From the NCBI RefSeq assembly GCF_026008515.1, contig NZ_BQYM01000003.1, positions 226,477-290,476 on the forward strand: DNA of 64,000 nt. The letters run 5' to 3'. The notes below the pieces were generated by a model that did no database searches, had not been told where the DNA came from, and saw only the letters and a program-made list of their open reading frames with translations. Shown in pieces: positions 30,369-38,523 of this stretch. Position 1 is the first letter of the stretch. Every line of letters starts with the position of its first letter. This stretch comes from Hoyosella levis (GTDB lineage Bacteria; Actinomycetota; Actinomycetes; Mycobacteriales; Mycobacteriaceae). The position numbers were made by a program, and so were the translations under genes.

Positions 30369-30455
30369 GGTTTCCTCCTATGTGGTTCGTGCGCGGGGTG
30401 AGCGGGTGCCCAGCGGATTCGCGCCTAGCGGGCCCAGCGAGAGCACCATAGCGAT

Positions 30456-30477
30456 ATTATAGTTGATCACACAACTA
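30456..30477 (-). promoter_or_regulatory. Operator overlapping the doxX promoter
   Basis: TAGTTG-N6-CAACTA (30460-30477) overlaps a minus-strand TATAAT at 30456-30461. This TTG/CAA palindrome is typical of MarR-family sites. The -35 is not clear. Confidence 0.6.
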
Positions 30478-30615
30478 AATCCGGGTGAAAGGCTGGTTTC
30501 GGCCACCATGCCGCCGCCACGCTGCCATCACGCCAACGCGGGACCCGATCTGCTAGTCGTCCGCTGCTCCGCGCTATAGCCTGGTCTACCAGCAAGGAAA
30601 TCCCGGGGAGGCCGA

Positions 30616-30993
30616 ATGGACCTAGTGTTATGGATTCCTTCCGCGATCCTTGCCGCAGCGTTTCTCCTGAGCGGCGTCACCAAGACCTCCACGCTCTACG
30701 CGGCCTACCGCGCCAGGCCACACGCGGCCTGGGCCAGCGACTTCTCGCCCAAAGCGGTCCGCGCCATTGGCATTCTCGAGATCCTCGGCGCGCTCGGGCT
30801 CGTGCTGCCCCAGGCAACCGGCATATACCCTTTGATAACCCCGCTCGCAGCGGCCGGTCTCGCGGCGCTTCTCGCGCTCGCCTGCCTCGTGCTGCATCGC
30901 CGCGGCGAGCTAGCCCCCGTGCTCCCCTATGTCGGTACCTTGCTTGTCCTTGCGATCATCGTGGCGATCGGCCGGCTGCTCATGCACGCGTGA
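30616..30993 (+). CDS. DoxX-like four-helix membrane protein
   Basis: The 125-residue product has four hydrophobic segments (about 5-24, 48-66, 73-92, 102-121) and the opening LLSGVTKTSTLYAA, similar to the second DoxX-like group (methylamine-utilisation MauE-like/DoxX_2). It has no catalytic motif. GGGGAGG precedes its ATG. Its last 84 bases overlap the end of the convergent GntR gene. Confidence 0.8.
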   Translation: MDLVLWIPSAILAAAFLLSGVTKTSTLYAAYRARPHAAWASDFSPKAVRAIGILEILGALGLVLPQATGIYPLITPLAAAGLAALLALACLVLHRRGELAPVLPYVGTLLVLAIIVAIGRLLMHA

Positions 30994-31356
30994 TCCCTCG
31001 GGGCCCCGCAGCGCCGCCTCCACGAGGAACCGGATCTCTACCGCCCCATACCCGAGCCCCGTGAGCTGAGCAACGAAATCGGTTGCCGCGGATTCCGCGC
31101 GCCCGCGCACCGGGTCCGCGCCGGGAGCGACGAATGTACCGAGCCTGCCGCGCGTCTCGATCAAGCCCTTGGCCTCGAGCTCCCGATAGGCGCGCGCTAC
31201 TGTGTTCGGCGAGATCCGCAGCTCGCCAGCGAGTGCCCGCACGGTCGGCAGCTTGGTCCCCGCGATCAAATTGCCCTCGCGCACGGCATCGACAACGCCG
31301 CACACGATCTGCTCATACGGCGGCATGGCCGAGCCGCCATCAATCGAGACCAGCAT
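30910..31356 (-). CDS. GntR-family regulator, YtrA subgroup
   Basis: This is a short GntR regulator of ~148 residues starting MLVSIDGGSAMPPYEQIV, the usual start for YtrA-type proteins. The winged HTH (KLPTVRALAGELRISPNTVARAYRELEAKGLIETRGRLGTFV) is followed by one dimerisation helix ending near FLVEAAL. The remaining ~30 residues are charged, unlike the family, and are encoded opposite the end of the DoxX-like gene. Either the true family ends earlier or the tail was gained by stop loss. YtrA regulators usually control ABC exporters, but none is adjacent. Confidence 0.85.
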   Translation of the reverse strand: MLVSIDGGSAMPPYEQIVCGVVDAVREGNLIAGTKLPTVRALAGELRISPNTVARAYRELEAKGLIETRGRLGTFVAPGADPVRGRAESAATDFVAQLTGLGYGAVEIRFLVEAALRGPEGSRVHEQPADRHDDRKDKQGTDIGEHGG

Positions 31357-31700
31357 CCACACGTACCTCGCTCTCCCGGACCACGCGCCGGGCACACACC
31401 AGTATCACGCGAGTGCCCCGCTATTGGTGGCGAGACAGCGACAATTTCCCAATGCCCGATGTCACGGTCGATTCCGCCGCGCACACGGGGATGCTGGCGC
31501 ACTTCGCGCCGATCGAGCGGCACCCGCCGCGCACGGTGCGAGGCAGCAGGCTCGCGAGGCCAGCGGCGACGGTCCGCGGGATACTGTAGGCAGCAGCTTG
31601 CCCGGCGCGCAGTGGCATCGAATCGCGGTGCTAGCACCACCGCGATGGCCTGCGCTAGCCTGCGAGATGATCACTGGCGACTCGGAGCATTGAGGTTCAC
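31357..31700. other. Divergent intergenic region
   Basis: About 340 bases lie between the GntR start and the alpha/beta hydrolase start. Short open frames on both strands (for example an ATG at 31452) have no ribosome site and look non-coding. I see no convincing operator or hairpin. Confidence 0.4.
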
Positions 31701-32702
31701 ATGGCACACGCGGATGACACCGCAGATCCACGGCCCGATCAGACAGCTCGTAGCCAGGCCCGGGGGGTCGTCTCGGACCGGTGGGTAGTCAGCAACGACG
31801 GCGTGCGCCTGGCCACCTACTCCTATGGCGACCCGGCCAAGCCCACGGTGCTCTGCGTGCATGGCTTTCCCGATGATCATCGCATGTGGGAACCGGTGAT
31901 CGAGCAGCTCGCCGAGAGCTATCACCTCGTGGCATTCGACATGCGCGGCGCGGGCAAGTCCGACCGTCCCGGCTCGATCCGCGACTACACGATCTCGCAG
32001 CTCGCGGACGATATCGCCTCGGTGGCCAGGACCCTCGCGCTCAACGGTCGCGTGCATCTGCTCGCGCACAACTGGGGCGGCGCGGGCGCCTGGGACCTTG
32101 CGCTGCATCCCGTCGATGGCATCGAGCTGCTCTCGCTCACGACGATCGGCACTGCCTCGCCGGACTACTACTCGGCGTGGGTGCGGGATCAGCTCCGCCT
32201 GGACTGGCAGCACCTGCGCGACCTGGTGCGGTTGTGGCCCACCAACACCTATATGACGATGCTGCAGGTGCCGGTGCTGGCCCCCGCGCTGTTCCGGATC
32301 GGGCTCGGCGATGCCGCGATGAGCCTGGTCAAGTGGCGCTTCGAGAAGGGCGAGCGGCCGCGTGGCTACGGAACCGGCCTCGCCGCCCGCAACCGGGACG
32401 GCCTGCGCATCTACACCGCGAACATCTACAGCCAGCTGTTCGGCCGCAAGCCGGACCGCGTGACCGGCGAGCCCCGCAAGCCTGTTCCGTCGCTGGTGAT
32501 CGTGCCTGAGAACGACAAGCTGTTCCCGCCCGTGGCGCAGTCCGGCGCGGCCGAGTGGGCACTGGATTGCCGGATCCGGTTCGTCGAGGGCGGCCACTGG
32601 CTGCCGCTCTACCAGCCCGAGCTCGTGGCCAGCATGACTACGCGGTTCGTGGAGGAGATCGAGGACCGGTATCGCGGCGCGTCCGGGAACAGCGCCCCGT
32701 GA
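31701..32702 (+). CDS. Alpha/beta hydrolase with Asn in place of the nucleophile
   Basis: The 333-residue product looks like epoxide hydrolases and haloalkane dehalogenases. It has the oxyanion HGFPDDH loop (54-60), FDMRGAGKSDRP, a cap domain (~150-245) with two Tyr-rich segments, an acid (PENDKLFP) and the catalytic His in GGHWLP. The nucleophile elbow, normally GHDWGG with Asp, reads AHNWGG: residue 124 is Asn (AAC at 32070-32072). The protein may be inactive, may need deamidation, or may serve another role. Its stop overlaps the GTG of the phosphatase gene (GTGA), so the two are coupled. Confidence 0.88.
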   Translation: MAHADDTADPRPDQTARSQARGVVSDRWVVSNDGVRLATYSYGDPAKPTVLCVHGFPDDHRMWEPVIEQLAESYHLVAFDMRGAGKSDRPGSIRDYTISQLADDIASVARTLALNGRVHLLAHNWGGAGAWDLALHPVDGIELLSLTTIGTASPDYYSAWVRDQLRLDWQHLRDLVRLWPTNTYMTMLQVPVLAPALFRIGLGDAAMSLVKWRFEKGERPRGYGTGLAARNRDGLRIYTANIYSQLFGRKPDRVTGEPRKPVPSLVIVPENDKLFPPVAQSGAAEWALDCRIRFVEGGHWLPLYQPELVASMTTRFVEEIEDRYRGASGNSAP

Positions 32703-33457
32703 GCATCCCGAACCTGCTGGATCTCGGTGCGCACGCCGCATCGCTCGGCCTGCCCGGCCGTCCGGGCCAGGTTTTCCGGTCGGCCCAGTTGGGTGCTCAT
32801 CATGGCGATGCGCTCGCCGGGCTCGGGGTGCGCGCAGTGGTGGACCTGCGCACCGCGAGCGAGCGAGGCTCCATGCCCAGCTCAGTGCCTGATGACGTCG
32901 CGATCACCGTCGCTGACGTGTTCGCGCACATGCAGCGCTCGACGGCGGCCCGGTTCGCGCAGGCCCTGCACGATCCCGAGCATGCCGCGGAGTTCCTTGC
33001 TAGCGGCAGCGCGGAGAAGGAGGTTGCGTCGGCGTACCGGCTGTTCATCACCGATGACGGTGCGCGCGCGGCCTTCCGCGACACCTTGCTAGCAGTGGCG
33101 CGGTCGAGCGGCCCCCTGCTGTTCCATTGCACCGCGGGCAAGGACCGCACCGGGTGGGCCGCGACGCTGCTGCTCGCCATCGCCGGGCTCGATCGTGATC
33201 AGTTGCTCGAGCACTACTTGTCGGTGATCCCCGCCACCGATGCGCTGTTCGCTCCCATCTACGAGGCCGCGGGCCATCATGGCATTGCCCGCGAATGGCT
33301 GTATCCGGTGCTCAGGGTGCAGCCCTCGTTCCTCGAGACCGCGTGGGCGACGCTTGACGAGTCGTATGGGGATCTGCCGACCTATTTCTCGCGTGGCCTT
33401 GGCCTCGATCCAGCGGATATTGACCTGATCCGGGGCAAGCTGCTCGACCCGCGCTAG
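32699..33457 (+). CDS. PtpB-like tyrosine/lipid phosphatase
   Basis: This 252-residue phosphatase has the P-loop HCTAGKDRTGW (Cys144, Arg150), whose A-G-K-D-R form is shared with M. tuberculosis PtpB and marks triple-specificity tyrosine, Ser/Thr and phosphoinositide phosphatases. VDLRTASERG (48-57) is the conserved N-terminal strand-loop. There is no clear signal peptide. Start GTG overlaps the preceding stop, indicating a two-gene operon with the alpha/beta hydrolase. The substrate is unknown. Confidence 0.9.
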   Translation: MSIPNLLDLGAHAASLGLPGRPGQVFRSAQLGAHHGDALAGLGVRAVVDLRTASERGSMPSSVPDDVAITVADVFAHMQRSTAARFAQALHDPEHAAEFLASGSAEKEVASAYRLFITDDGARAAFRDTLLAVARSSGPLLFHCTAGKDRTGWAATLLLAIAGLDRDQLLEHYLSVIPATDALFAPIYEAAGHHGIAREWLYPVLRVQPSFLETAWATLDESYGDLPTYFSRGLGLDPADIDLIRGKLLDPR

Positions 33458-33521
33458 CCAGCGCGGAAGTGTGACAGGCTAAAGGCGACCAACTGAGGAA
33501 TGTGATTCCCGAGGAGGAACC

Positions 33522-35519
33522 GTGTCAGCTGACAGACCCCGTGCTGGTACCGGCTCGCCGGGCACCAGCTCATCGCCGTCCGGGGGCAGCGTTGGCGCCG
33601 CCTGGGCGTCGCTGCTCAAGCCAGTCTTCATTCCAGCGTCCTTGATCATCTTCGGCCTGGTGGCGTTCGCCGCGATCTTCGGCAGCACCGCCAGCGATGC
33701 CTTCGGCACCCTCAACACGTGGATCTCCGACGGCGTGGGCTGGTGGTACATCCTTGTCGCCACCGGATTCGTCGTGTTCTCCCTGTATTGCGCGTTCTCC
33801 CGCATCGGCGAGATCCGGCTGGGCCGCGACGACGAGGAGCCCGAGTTCGGCCTGCTCTCCTGGTTCGCGATGCTGTTCAGCGCGGGCATGGGCATCGGGT
33901 TGCTGTTCTACAGCGTCGCCGAGCCGCTCATGCACTACGTGGCCCCGCCCGAGGCAGGGCGCATTGCCGGTTCCACCGATGCCGCCGCAAACCAGGCCTT
34001 GCAGATCACCATGTTCCACTGGGGCCTGCACGCCTGGTCGATCTATGTCGTGGTGGGCCTCGGGCTGGCCTACATGACGTTCCGCAAGGGACGGCCGCTG
34101 TCGGTCCGGTGGCTGCTCGAGCCAATGCTGGGCCGCAAGCGGGTCGAGGGATTCATCGGTCATGCCATCGACGCTGTGGCGATCGTGGGAACGCTGTTCG
34201 GTGTCGCCACGTCGCTGGGCTTCGGCGTCCAGCAGATCATGGCGGGGCTCGAGTTCCTCGGCTGGATCGAGGCATCGAACTGGTGGGTCGTGGGCCTGAT
34301 CACCTTGATCACCCTGATCGCCACGATGTCGGTGGTCACTGGCGTTCACAAGGGCCTCAAGTGGCTATCGAACATCAACATGACTCTCGCGGCGCTGCTC
34401 GCGCTGTTCGTGCTACTGGCCGGGCCGACATTGTTCCTGCTGCAATCGTGGGTCCAGAACATCGGTGGCTACGTGCAGGCGCTGCCCGAGCTGATGCTGC
34501 GCACCGCCCCGTTCGCCGACGATGGCTGGGCCGCGGGATGGACCATCTTCTACTGGGGCTGGTGGATCAGCTGGGCGCCCTTCGTGGGCATGTTCATCGC
34601 GCGCATCTCCCGCGGCCGTACTATTCGCGAGTTCATCGCAGGCGTGCTGCTCGCCCCGACGCTCGTCAGCTCGCTGTGGTTCACGATCTTTGGTGATTCC
34701 GCGATACTGCGGCAGCGCGAGGTCGGCGACCTGGCTGAAGATGGTGAGGTGGTGATTGATACCGCGCTGTTTGCCTATCTCGGCACGCTGCCGCTAGGGA
34801 TCATCACCAGTATTCTCGCGATCATGGTGGTCGTGTTCTTCTTCGTCACCTCGTCGGACTCCGGCTCGCTGGTGATCGATATCCTGGCCAATGGTGGAGA
34901 CGTGGAGACGAGCAGGATCAGCCGGGTCTACTGGGCGTTCCTGGAAGGCATCGCGGCAGCCGTGCTACTGATCATCGGTGGCAGTGGTTCCCTCGTGGCC
35001 CTGCAGACGGCCTCGATCGCCACGGCCGTGCCCTTCTCGATCGTGCTGGTGCTCGCGTGCTTCTCGCTGCTCAAGGCGTTCCACTACGACGTGGCCCGAA
35101 CCCCGCGCTATGTGCGGGTGGTTCCCGTGGGCGAGCCGTCCGGAGAGAGCGAAGCTGGCATCGCGCTGCCACAGGCCGTACCAGCGCCCACCCCCAAGCA
35201 CGAGCCGCACAAGCGGTGGCGCGGCGCGCGGGGCATCTCCTCGACGTTCGCGGGCCTTGAGTCCTGGACGCCCACCGAAAAGACCCCCGAGCATCCAGGG
35301 CTCCTGGTTTCGGTGCATTCGGTGTCGAGCAGCGATCTCGTCACGGATCCCCGGACTGGCAACCTCGAGGTCTCCTCCGAGGCGGCGACCGAGGATCCGC
35401 TCGGCGGCGAGGTGTTCGATACCCCCGAGTTCGAGGCCTCCCACGAGGGTTCGAAGCTCGCGCAGAATGGCGGCAATAGCGAGGCAAGCGAGGAAAGCGG
35501 CGCCACCGGCGACCGCTGA
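33522..35519 (+). CDS. BCCT-family glycine betaine/ectoine-type transporter
   Basis: This 12-helix sodium-coupled compatible-solute importer has 665 residues. Key motifs are the GMGIGLLFYSVAEP helix 3 stretch (sodium and substrate site) and the tryptophan-box helix 8 region FYWGWWISWAPFVGMF. It has an extended N-terminus and a long C-terminal cytosolic tail (~540-665, Glu/Ser/Gly-rich), the kind that senses osmotic state in BetP, LcoP and EctP. It starts at GTG with GAGGAGGA upstream. A strong terminator follows, so it is a single-gene unit. Confidence 0.94.
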   Translation: MSADRPRAGTGSPGTSSSPSGGSVGAAWASLLKPVFIPASLIIFGLVAFAAIFGSTASDAFGTLNTWISDGVGWWYILVATGFVVFSLYCAFSRIGEIRLGRDDEEPEFGLLSWFAMLFSAGMGIGLLFYSVAEPLMHYVAPPEAGRIAGSTDAAANQALQITMFHWGLHAWSIYVVVGLGLAYMTFRKGRPLSVRWLLEPMLGRKRVEGFIGHAIDAVAIVGTLFGVATSLGFGVQQIMAGLEFLGWIEASNWWVVGLITLITLIATMSVVTGVHKGLKWLSNINMTLAALLALFVLLAGPTLFLLQSWVQNIGGYVQALPELMLRTAPFADDGWAAGWTIFYWGWWISWAPFVGMFIARISRGRTIREFIAGVLLAPTLVSSLWFTIFGDSAILRQREVGDLAEDGEVVIDTALFAYLGTLPLGIITSILAIMVVVFFFVTSSDSGSLVIDILANGGDVETSRISRVYWAFLEGIAAAVLLIIGGSGSLVALQTASIATAVPFSIVLVLACFSLLKAFHYDVARTPRYVRVVPVGEPSGESEAGIALPQAVPAPTPKHEPHKRWRGARGISSTFAGLESWTPTEKTPEHPGLLVSVHSVSSSDLVTDPRTGNLEVSSEAATEDPLGGEVFDTPEFEASHEGSKLAQNGGNSEASEESGATGDR

Positions 35520-35533
35520 CCCGGGCCTTCCGC

Positions 35534-35567
35534 AAAGGGTGACGTGGCGTTAGCCACGTCACCCTTT
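35534..35567 (+). terminator. Terminator after the BCCT gene
   Basis: Perfect 15-bp arms AAAGGGTGACGTGGC / GCCACGTCACCCTTT enclose a 4-nt GTTA loop, followed by CTGTT. Confidence 0.9.
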
Positions 35568-35655
35568 CTGTTCGTTGGAATGCTTTCCGGTAGTCCGTGC
35601 CGGTATCGTTACATTCCTCACCGAATCCTAAGAAAAAGACGCCGGGCTGACGCAT

Positions 35656-35687
35656 GCCCGATTCACGGACAGCCCGATTCACGGACG
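35656..35687. repeat. Tandem 16-bp repeat before sulP
   Basis: Two copies of GCCCGATTCACGGAC(A/G) lie head to tail and end inside the ribosome site of the sulP gene (GGAGG at 35687-35691). Confidence 0.85.
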
Positions 35688-35695
35688 GAGGCAGT

Positions 35696-37249
35696 GTGAC
35701 AGAACACACTCCTAGCTCTTCCACCACCTACGCGCCCCCGCTCATGGCAACCCCCAAGCCGGACACCTCGGTCATGGGTGCCTTGCGCTCGCCGCAGCGG
35801 CTCAAGACGGAGATCCTCGCGGGCCTCGTCGTCGCGCTCGCCCTGATCCCCGAGGCCATCGCCTTCTCCATCATCCTCGGCGTGGATCCCCAGGTCGGCT
35901 TGTTCGCCTCGTTCACCATGGCCGTGGTGATCGCGTTCACCGGTGGCCGCCCCGCGATGATCACAGCGGCCACGGGCGCGATCGCGCTGGTGCTAGCGCC
36001 TGTCGTCCGTGACTATGGGCTCGACTACCTGTTCGCCACCGTGATCCTCGGTGGCATCATCCAGATCGCGCTCAGCCTGTTCGGCGTCGCGCGGCTCATG
36101 CGGTTCATCCCCCGCAGCGTCATGATCGGCTTCGTCAACGCGCTCGCGATCCTGATCTTCATGTCGCAGATCCCCCACCTCGTTGGTGTTCCCGCGCTGG
36201 TGTACCCCATGGTGATCGTCGGCCTTCTCATCATGTTCCTGCTGCCACGGATCACCATGGCTGTGCCCGCGCCGCTCGTCGCGATCGTCATCCTCACCGC
36301 CGTCGCCGTGTTCTTCGCCTGGAACGTGCCTGATGTGGGCGACGAGGGCGAGCTGCCCTCGACCATTCCGCTGTTCTTCATCCCCGACGTGCCGTTCACC
36401 TTCGAGACGTTGCAGATCATCGCCCCGTACGCGCTCGCCATGGCCCTCGTCGGCCTCATCGAGTCGCTGCTGACCGCGAAGATCGTCGACGACATCACCG
36501 ATACGCATTCGAACAAGACCCGCGAGGGCTGGGGCCAGGGCAGCGCCAACTTCGTCACCGGCTTCTTCGGCGGCATGGGCGGCTGCGCCATGATCGGCCA
36601 GACCATCATCAACGTCAAGGTCTCCGGCGCGCGCACTCGCATCTCCACGCTCCTGGCCGGCGTGTTCCTGCTCGCGCTGATCCTGGGTCTCGGCGAGCTC
36701 GTGGGCATGATCCCCATGGCCGCGCTCGTCGCCGTGATGATCATGGTCTCCTACAGCACGATGGACTGGCACTCGGTCGCCCCGGCCACGTTGCGGCGCA
36801 TGCCCCCGGCGGAGACCTCGGTCATGGTCGTGACGGTGGCGGTCACGGTCCTTACCCACAACCTGGCCTACGGCGTGATCGCCGGCATCCTCACCGCGAT
36901 GGTGATGTTCACCCGCCGCGTCGCGCACTTCGTCACCGTGGAGAAGGTCACCGAGACCGATACGACGCACGACGGCCACATCGATACCCGCGTGTACCGG
37001 GTCTCGGGCGAGCTGTTCTTCGCCTCCAGCAATGACCTCGTGTACCAGTTCGACTACTCCGGCGATCCGGAGCACGTCGTCATCGATCTGAGCGACTCGC
37101 ACATCTGGGATGCCTCCACCGTCGCCGCTCTCGACGCGATCACCAACAAGTATCACCAGCGTGGAAAGAAGGTGCGGATCATCGGTCTCAACGAGGCCTC
37201 GCAGCAGCGCCATGACAAGCTCAGTGGCCAGCTCGGAGCCGGGCACTAG
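35696..37249 (+). CDS. SulP-family anion transporter with STAS domain
   Basis: The 517-residue product is an SLC26/SulP permease with about 12 membrane segments (~40-410). It carries the [25 protein letters not shown] opening and the [24 protein letters not shown] loop typical of bacterial members. A C-terminal STAS domain (~430-515, [22 protein letters not shown]) follows. Sulfate, bicarbonate and other anions are all possible. I use GTG 35696, right after GGAGG. An upstream ATG at 35654 would translate the tandem repeat. Confidence 0.93.
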   Translation: MTEHTPSSSTTYAPPLMATPKPDTSVMGALRSPQRLKTEILAGLVVALALIPEAIAFSIILGVDPQVGLFASFTMAVVIAFTGGRPAMITAATGAIALVLAPVVRDYGLDYLFATVILGGIIQIALSLFGVARLMRFIPRSVMIGFVNALAILIFMSQIPHLVGVPALVYPMVIVGLLIMFLLPRITMAVPAPLVAIVILTAVAVFFAWNVPDVGDEGELPSTIPLFFIPDVPFTFETLQIIAPYALAMALVGLIESLLTAKIVDDITDTHSNKTREGWGQGSANFVTGFFGGMGGCAMIGQTIINVKVSGARTRISTLLAGVFLLALILGLGELVGMIPMAALVAVMIMVSYSTMDWHSVAPATLRRMPPAETSVMVVTVAVTVLTHNLAYGVIAGILTAMVMFTRRVAHFVTVEKVTETDTTHDGHIDTRVYRVSGELFFASSNDLVYQFDYSGDPEHVVIDLSDSHIWDASTVAALDAITNKYHQRGKKVRIIGLNEASQQRHDKLSGQLGAGH

Positions 37250-37268
37250 CGCCGGCAGCATCGCGACA

Positions 37269-37306
37269 GAAGCACAGCCGAGGGATCGTTCCTTCGGCCG
37301 TGCTTC
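37269..37306 (+). terminator. Terminator after sulP
   Basis: The 17-nt arms from GAAGCACAGCCGAGGGA pair with three mismatches around a 4-nt TCGT loop. It lies 19 bases after the stop. Confidence 0.75.
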
Positions 37307-37447
37307 GTGTTCGGGGAACTGCGGTAGCGGCTGTTGCGACCCAGGTCACTCCCGGGCCGGGTAGCTGCTGAACTCACGCGATCCCGCACATTCTTGAGTG
37401 ATTCCAGTAACGATCGCCGTGTGGTTCAGCTATTCGCATGTGTATAT

Positions 37448-37466
37448 GTGACACACTGCGTGTCAC
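37448..37466. promoter_or_regulatory. Operator before the quinone oxidoreductase gene
   Basis: GTGACAC-N5-GTGTCAC is a perfect 7-bp palindrome 29 bases before the ATG. It is placed to overlap the promoter (TGTATAT just upstream). The regulator, TetR- or MarR-like by site style, is unknown. Confidence 0.6.
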
Positions 37467-37495
37467 TGCCACAGCAACGAGCGAGGCGACCACAC

Positions 37496-38464
37496 ATGAA
37501 AGCGATCTACTTCGACCACTACGGCGGACCCGAGGTACTCCGCTACGGGGATCTCCCCGACCCCAGGCCACGGCCCCACGAGGTGCTTGTCGATGTCCAC
37601 GCCGCAGCGGTGAACCCTCGTGACTGGATGCTGCGCGAAGGACGCTACTTCGCGCGCCACCTCGTCCGCGGCCGCCCCATCATCCCCGGCAGTGACATCT
37701 CCGGCGTCGTCCACTCCACAGGTGACGACGTCACGCGCTTCAAGCCCGGCGATGCTGTCGTCGGCATGCAATCCACTCTTGGCAACATGGGCGGCTACGC
37801 CGAGCGCATAGCCATCCACGAGGACTGCCTCGCCCCCAAGCCTTCCTCGGTCAGCCACATCGGCGCCGCCGCCATCCCCACAGCCGGGCTCACTGCCTGG
37901 CAGGCGCTCCACGACATCGGCGGCCTCACAAAGGGTGACCGCGTCGCGATCATCGGCGCCACCGGAGGAGTAGGGCACTATGCCACCCAGCTCGCCCGCG
38001 AGGCCCGCGCCCACGTCACCGCGATCTGCGGCGGCGCGAACGCCGAGTTCGCCAAGGACCTTGGGGCGCATCGAGTCCTCGACTACCGCAGCACCGACTA
38101 CCGCGCCGCCGTCACTGACTGCGCCATCGTCCTCGACGTGTTCGGCCACGAGAGCCTCGCCAGCTGCGCGCGCATGCTCGCGCCCGGCGGCACCTACATC
38201 ACTACCGTCCCCACCGTCCGCAACTCCGCGGACTGGGCGCGCGCCTCCCTGGCGCGACGCATCAGCAGCGAGCCCGTGCAACGCAGCGCGACCGTCCTGG
38301 TCAAGCCACGCAGCGAGCAGCTCGCTGCCATCCTCGACCTCATGGAGGAAGGCACCATCCGGTCCTCCATCGAGTACCTTTATCCCCTCGCCGACGCGGC
38401 CGAGGCGCACAAGCGATCCCGCGGCCTCCACACCCGCGGCAAGATCGTCCTGCAGGTGCGCTAG
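37496..38464 (+). CDS. Zinc-independent quinone oxidoreductase (MDR superfamily)
   Basis: The 322-residue product is a medium-chain dehydrogenase/reductase starting MKAIYFDHYGGPEVLRYGDLPDP. It has the GroES-like domain with NPRDWMLREG and PGSDISGVV. A Rossmann domain follows with IIGATGGVGHYATQLAREARAHV (~145-167). The zinc-binding Cys residues of alcohol dehydrogenases are absent. It likely reduces quinones or enones with NADPH. The perfect palindrome upstream suggests induction by its substrate. Confidence 0.9.
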   Translation: MKAIYFDHYGGPEVLRYGDLPDPRPRPHEVLVDVHAAAVNPRDWMLREGRYFARHLVRGRPIIPGSDISGVVHSTGDDVTRFKPGDAVVGMQSTLGNMGGYAERIAIHEDCLAPKPSSVSHIGAAAIPTAGLTAWQALHDIGGLTKGDRVAIIGATGGVGHYATQLAREARAHVTAICGGANAEFAKDLGAHRVLDYRSTDYRAAVTDCAIVLDVFGHESLASCARMLAPGGTYITTVPTVRNSADWARASLARRISSEPVQRSATVLVKPRSEQLAAILDLMEEGTIRSSIEYLYPLADAAEAHKRSRGLHTRGKIVLQVR

Positions 38465-38523
38465 GGCATCGCTGCGGGGCCGGGCCCGGCATTGTTGTCA
38501 GTGGCGCGGGGCATGATGGTGGG

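Noticed and set aside
35993..37261. 422-residue minus-strand frame opposite sulP
   Set aside because: Asp/His/Gly-rich shadow of a membrane-protein gene.
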